This document shows, piece after piece, positions 5,680 through 6,884 of a stretch of 6,884 bases of DNA. How positions within the stretch are numbered: position 1 is the first letter of the stretch; every line of letters starts with the position of its first letter. Both the position numbers and the translations under genes were made by a program. The notes below the pieces were generated by a model that was not told where the DNA came from, did not search any database, and was given only the letters and a program-made list of their open reading frames with translations. The DNA comes from Treponema sp. (lineage in GTDB: Bacteria; Spirochaetota; Spirochaetia; Treponematales; Treponemataceae). The DNA is taken from NCBI GenBank assembly GCA_017622055.1, contig JAGARY010000320.1, forward strand, positions 1-6,884. The letters run 5' to 3'.

Positions 5680-6297
5680 TTGGATAATAGCAATGTTTTG
5701 AATATTCCAAATGATAGATTTGAACTTTTGTATTCTTTAGCAGAAATTAGCGAAATAAATGAAGATTATAAACGAATGGAAATTCGTTTGTTGAACATTT
5801 TAACTGATGATAGTACATACAAAAATAAAGCTCTATCTAAAGCCTTATTAAATACTGTTGTTTCAAATAAAAAAGATTGTTTTGAAAAGTTTTTTGAATT
5901 GTACAGAGGCAACAATTATTTTTCATTAAAAGCTTATTCAAAGTTATCTGATTATTATTATTCAATTCAAGATTATGATAAAGCATTTAATTTTTGTGCT
6001 TTAAATGTAATAACAAGTATAACAAAAATTCAGGAAGTTATTTCAAGTAGAGATATTATTTTTGAATTTAAGAATATAGAAAATCTTTTGTATCATGTTC
6101 AATATTATGATGATATTATAAAATGGGGTAATGATAACGAGATTTGGTCTAGTTTTAATCTACTTGCAAAAATTACTAAAGAACTTGGAAATATAGATTT
6201 TACAGAAAAACTATTAAAAGTATTAGCACAGTTTTCTCCAGAAGAATACTGGAGAAAAGAAGCTGTTTTGCAATTGTCCTATTTGTCTGCTGAATAA
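5680..6297 (+). CDS. C-terminal fragment of the TPR protein
   Basis: The longest stretch with a possible start after the stop begins at TTG 5680 (205 residues), but no ribosome binding site precedes it and the conserved TPR sequence already starts upstream at 5593, so I doubt it is an independent gene. The next in-frame ATG is 5776. The chain is rich in Asn, Lys, Tyr and Glu and helical, with repeated helix pairs such as LKAYSKLSDYYYSIQDYDKA, a further TPR. Without the upstream signal peptide a separate product would stay in the cytoplasm. It ends 13 bp from the stop of the convergent gene. Confidence 0.4.
   Translation: MDNSNVLNIPNDRFELLYSLAEISEINEDYKRMEIRLLNILTDDSTYKNKALSKALLNTVVSNKKDCFEKFFELYRGNNYFSLKAYSKLSDYYYSIQDYDKAFNFCALNVITSITKIQEVISSRDIIFEFKNIENLLYHVQYYDDIIKWGNDNEIWSSFNLLAKITKELGNIDFTEKLLKVLAQFSPEEYWRKEAVLQLSYLSAE
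6232..6258. other. 10-bp inverted repeat inside the 3' end of the TPR gene
   Basis: TTTTCTCCAG (6232-6241) and CTGGAGAAAA (6249-6258) are perfect complements around AAGAATA, about 40 nt before the TPR stop and 53 nt past the stop of the convergent minus-strand gene. Neither strand has a T tract after the second arm, so it is not a standard terminator. It may be chance or an end-protecting stem for either transcript. Confidence 0.45.
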
Positions 6298-6310
6298 GTT
6301 TTTGATTCTT

Positions 6311-6884
6311 TTAGTAGTGTAAGCCAATTCCGAAAGAGAATTCGTATAAACTTACGTCTGAGCGCCAAGACGTATCTACTATGTTTAGTAATCTTCCCAT
6401 ATCTACTCCCAAGCAACCTCTAACTGTAAAACTTGACCATTTTAGTGGATAAACAAGTAATTCTAAACCAGCAGTGTAAAAACCGTCTCTTGGATGGAAA
6501 AATCTTTTAGTGTATCTGTTATAACCAAGGGAAATATCAATAAATGGTGAAACTTGAAGTTCAAAATTAAAGTATTTGAAGAATGATTTTGTGAAATTTG
6601 TAGTAAAGAGACTAATTGGAAAGTCAAAACAAAGATTAATTGCTGTAAATGAACTTAAAGCTTTTTCAGAAGAAAAAAGGTCTGTGTTTTCATTGAAAAA
6701 TTGTTCGTCACGAATACCACGAAGGTAATTTCCGTATTTTTCTCCGTAGTAGAATTTGTTATTTTCTAATGGAATGTATACAAAACCATACAATTTAGTA
6801 TTAATTCCTAAGCGTTTTAAGAACCAATTTGATGAATTTTTGAAATTCCAGTGGGAATTAATTTCTAAGTTTATGTATGGAATA
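6311..6884 (-). CDS. probable outer-membrane beta-barrel protein, C-terminal part
   Basis: The frame is open from the right edge to TAA at 6311-6313, giving 191 residues. The N-terminus lies outside the window; the TTG at 6793-6791 is internal, because similar sequence (IPYINLEINSHW, NWFLKRLGINTKL) continues upstream of it. The chain alternates polar and hydrophobic residues with many Tyr, Phe and Gly, for example LQVSPFIDISLGYNRY, FYTAGLELLVYPLKWSSFTV and a last strand LYEFSFGIGLHY ending in an aromatic residue, the usual signature of a barrel inserted by the BAM machinery. Strand-turn periodicity is clear, but no named family is recognised. It could be a surface-antigen-type barrel or the barrel tail of a larger exported protein. 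It is convergent with the TPR gene with 13 bp between the stops and no obvious terminator. Confidence 0.6.
   Translation of the reverse strand, partial: IPYINLEINSHWNFKNSSNWFLKRLGINTKLYGFVYIPLENNKFYYGEKYGNYLRGIRDEQFFNENTDLFSSEKALSSFTAINLCFDFPISLFTTNFTKSFFKYFNFELQVSPFIDISLGYNRYTKRFFHPRDGFYTAGLELLVYPLKWSSFTVRGCLGVDMGRLLNIVDTSWRSDVSLYEFSFGIGLHY

Larger units (their letters stand above)
5203..6297 (+). pseudogene. exported TPR protein interrupted by an in-frame stop
   Basis: The two open stretches 5203-5592 and 5593-6297 are in the same frame and separated only by TAA at 5590-5592. Undoing that codon gives 364 residues: a signal peptide, then helical TPR-like repeats. TPR character is visible on both sides of the stop: KSFFLNKEYGKALDKCEEAI before it, and IGDIYKLEGEYKFAEDYYKK directly after it, with the Gly, Tyr, Ala and Ala-Leu positions of the TPR consensus. 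Because the frame does not change, this is a nonsense change, for example from CAA, GAA or AAA, not a frameshift. A sequencing error, readthrough or a truly split gene are the alternatives. It probably shares the ispG transcript. TPR proteins scaffold protein contacts; the partner is unknown. Confidence 0.6.

Overview
The window is an AT-rich stretch of a bacterial chromosome and looks like a spirochete, most likely a Treponema. The basis is a V-type (not F-type) ATPase operon in the order B-D-I-K, as known in Treponema, with protein sequences that read as the spirochete type. A non-mevalonate isoprenoid gene (ispG), a secreted TPR protein and an outer-membrane beta-barrel protein follow. The assignment is by recognition only. 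All seven stop codons of genes ending in the window are TAA.

Positions 1-3860, plus strand: the 3' part of the V-type ATPase operon. It holds the C-terminal 181 residues of AtpB (peripheral, nucleotide-binding), AtpD (central rotor stalk), AtpI (stator and ion half-channels) and AtpK (proteolipid of the rotor ring). atpD and atpI overlap by one base. atpI and atpK, in contrast, are separated by 338 bp filled with an alternating array of two hairpin types. AtpK keeps the side chains known to bind Na+ in related rotor rings.

Positions 3861-4114: no gene. This stretch holds a repeat-like element that shares its core stem with the upstream array, a long AT hairpin, a strong intrinsic terminator that closes the ATPase operon, and a near-consensus promoter. 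The promoter is placed so that transcription of ispG should begin on, or within a base or two of, its ATG.

Positions 4115-6297, plus strand: ispG (MEcPP to HMBPP in the MEP pathway) and, two bases later, a gene for an exported TPR protein. The TPR gene is interrupted by one in-frame TAA at 5590-5592, and the same frame continues for 235 codons with clear TPR sequence. It is probably a pseudogene or split gene.

Positions 6311-6884, minus strand: the C-terminal part of a probable outer-membrane beta-barrel protein, convergent with the TPR gene and running off the right edge.

The signals most worth a second look are the mosaic hairpin array inside the ATPase operon (with a compensatory stem change and GNRA-type loops on the minus strand), the predicted leaderless ispG mRNA and the interrupted TPR gene.
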